Shown here: one piece after another, positions 12,038 through 13,389 of the stretch
Position numbering within the stretch: position 1 is the stretch's first letter
Layout of the letters: each line of letters begins with the position of its first letter
DNA from: Vampirovibrionales bacterium
Lineage (GTDB): Bacteria; Cyanobacteriota; Vampirovibrionia; Vampirovibrionales; JAGQHJ01
Direction: 5' to 3'
Assembly: GCA_025451145.1 (NCBI GenBank)
Contig: JANWKX010000047.1
Location: 1 to 13,389, forward strand
Length of the DNA: 13,389 nt
Notes under the pieces: model-generated
Told to the model about the DNA's origin: nothing
The model's database searches: none
What the model saw: the letters and a program-made list of their open reading frames with translations, nothing else
Translations under genes and position numbers: made by a program

Positions 12038-13389
12038 ATGAATCATGCCCCTTGCCTTAAGCTTGCGATATCTGTTGTTTTAACGAGCACATGCCTGGTT
12101 TCAGGAGTTCAACTTGCCGCAAATGCACAAACGGTTCCGGCCCAGGTGAACCCTGGGGTTTTAACCCCGCAACCCTCCACCCAAGAAATTCAAAAACAAC
12201 AACAAGAGGTGCAAAAACAACTTCCTGGTGCTGAAAATCAAATTCCCAAAGTGGAAATTGAGGTACCCAAGCAAAAGCCCTCGGTCATGGTCCAAATCCC
12301 CACGTTTCATGCCAATAAAATAACCGTTGAAGGGGCGACACTGCTTACCAGCCAGCAGCTTGACCCAATAACCCACCCCTATGTAAATAAGGACATCTCA
12401 CTGGACGATCTGGAAAAAGTGGTGGATAAAATCAATGGTTTATATCGTGAAAAAGGGTATTTAACCTCTGAAGCCTATGTGCCGCCTCAGGATATTAAAG
12501 ATGGCAGCGTGGTCATCAAGGTTATCGAGGGGAAAATCGGCAAGGTCTCTATTATCGGAAACAAATACAACCGTCCTTTCGCCATTACACGGGACATCAG
12601 AGAAAAACCCGGTCAGCTCTTTAACTTAAAAGCCCTCGAAAATGATCTCAATCTGACCAACCAAATTAATACATTCAAGGTTAAGGCGAAACTCTCACCT
12701 GGCGAACGGGCAGGAGAAACCGATGTCAAAATCAATGTCGCTGAACGCCAGCCTTGGCAATTGACACCGACTTTTGACAACATGGGCCGACCCTATATCG
12801 GGACCTATCGAGGCGGTGCAGAACTCACCAACGATAGCCTGTTTGGATTTGGGGATCGTTTGGTCACCAAATACCTGGGGGCTGCCGGAACGCAAATTGG
12901 CTTAGCGTCCTATTTTGTTCCGGTTGGACACCATGGCGATGAATTGGGCGTCAATTATGGATACAGCCACGTTAATGTGGACCTGCACCATCCTCAACCG
13001 GGTATTCATGGCTCAGCCCAGAACTTTGGCTTACTGTATACCCATCCCTTTGACCGAAACAGGACTTGGATTGGCGATGTTGGCATCAATGCCCGCCACG
13101 TCACAACCACCATTGATGGCACTCGCGCCAGCTTGAATAATATCCGGTCATTTCAAGCCGGGTTAACCTTCAATAAATTTGATCGTTATGGCCGGACGTT
13201 TGCCCGGCTTCAATCTTCGGTTGGCGTTGGGGCATTAGGTGGCAATACCGAGTATTGGAAAGGCCAAGCCTATTTAACTCGCCTGATTACACTACCCAAG
13301 CGTAACGTACTGATGATTAGGGGCTATAGCCAATTTACAGGCAATGCCCTGCCTCCCGTCGAGGAGATGCAAATTGGCGGGGCCTACAG
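12038..13389 (+). CDS. TpsB/FhaC-type two-partner secretion transporter, 3' end cut by window
   Basis: The frame from ATG 12038-12040 stays open to the window end (450 codons). A signal peptide is clear: basic start, hydrophobic core (8-28), and an AxA cleavage site at ANA/QT (about 30/31). A Gln/Pro/Lys-rich linker (31-88) follows, with QKQQQEVQKQ, and could carry the plug helix or act as a spacer. A ShlB-type POTRA domain starts near 92 (NKITVEGA) and includes GYLTSEAYVPPQD (140-152) and VIEGKIGKVSIIGN (162-175). A second POTRA runs to about 238, and an outer-membrane beta-barrel begins at QPWQLTPTFDNMGRP. The final residues, IGGAY, are those that usually precede the conserved VRGY motif of the channel. 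Members export a TpsA exoprotein (adhesin, haemolysin or inhibition toxin), which would be expected downstream, outside the window. AAGAGAG 9 nt upstream is the ribosome site. The family call is strong; the cargo is unknown. Confidence 0.9.
   Translation, partial: MNHAPCLKLAISVVLTSTCLVSGVQLAANAQTVPAQVNPGVLTPQPSTQEIQKQQQEVQKQLPGAENQIPKVEIEVPKQKPSVMVQIPTFHANKITVEGATLLTSQQLDPITHPYVNKDISLDDLEKVVDKINGLYREKGYLTSEAYVPPQDIKDGSVVIKVIEGKIGKVSIIGNKYNRPFAITRDIREKPGQLFNLKALENDLNLTNQINTFKVKAKLSPGERAGETDVKINVAERQPWQLTPTFDNMGRPYIGTYRGGAELTNDSLFGFGDRLVTKYLGAAGTQIGLASYFVPVGHHGDELGVNYGYSHVNVDLHHPQPGIHGSAQNFGLLYTHPFDRNRTWIGDVGINARHVTTTIDGTRASLNNIRSFQAGLTFNKFDRYGRTFARLQSSVGVGALGGNTEYWKGQAYLTRLITLPKRNVLMIRGYSQFTGNALPPVEEMQIGGAY

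Noticed and set aside
12161..12895. Minus-strand frames inside the TpsB gene
   Set aside because: Shadows of a frame with signal peptide, POTRA domains and barrel start.

Overview
The window reads as a chromosomal stretch of a diderm, probably flagellated bacterium with moderate GC. An outer membrane is implied by a two-partner-secretion (TpsB/FhaC-type) transporter at the right edge, and flagella by a FlbD/SwrD-family gene. Three otherwise unrelated proteins carry a short N-terminal Phe-Gly motif after a proline/basic stretch. From memory, unverified, such motifs are common in Vampirovibrionia/Melainabacteria (non-photosynthetic relatives of Cyanobacteria), so that lineage is my best guess, with modest confidence. 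I see no insertion sequence, integrase, CRISPR array, tRNA or rRNA.

Layout. Positions 1-9538 are all minus-strand genes. In their direction of transcription they are: a DUF4127 gene (8087-9538) overlapping by 4 nt a SpoU/TrmH-family RNA 2'-O-methyltransferase gene (7323-8090); a glycogen-synthase-like glycosyltransferase (5216-7114); a 299-bp leader region; clpB (2259-4916) overlapping by 1 nt a flbD-like gene (2065-2259); a small unknown protein (1722-1961); an unknown 253-residue protein with an internal duplication and a TTG start (777-1538); and an EF-hand protein cut by the left edge (1-616). After 9538 the orientation alternates: a plus-strand DoxX-like membrane protein (9626-10192), a convergent minus-strand protein with a RelA/SpoT-type nucleotidyltransferase core (10197-11753), and a divergent plus-strand TpsB transporter running off the right edge (12038-13389).

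How the genes relate. There are two translationally coupled pairs: clpB-flbD, which links a protein disaggregase to a flagellar accessory factor, and DUF4127-methyltransferase. The other genes look like single transcription units with housekeeping, stress or envelope roles. Several minus-strand genes are followed, 20-65 nt after the stop codon, by a clear stem-loop lacking the U-run of a standard intrinsic terminator.

Most unusual items: the RelA/SpoT-core protein, which has no HD, TGS or ACT domain but has long unrecognised flanks; the Phe-Gly motif shared by three unrelated proteins; the clpB-flbD coupling; the U-less 3' stem-loops; and the EF-hand protein with a GA-repeat ribosome-binding region and a Met-rich segment. 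None is proof of a new system. They are leads that sequence comparison can settle.
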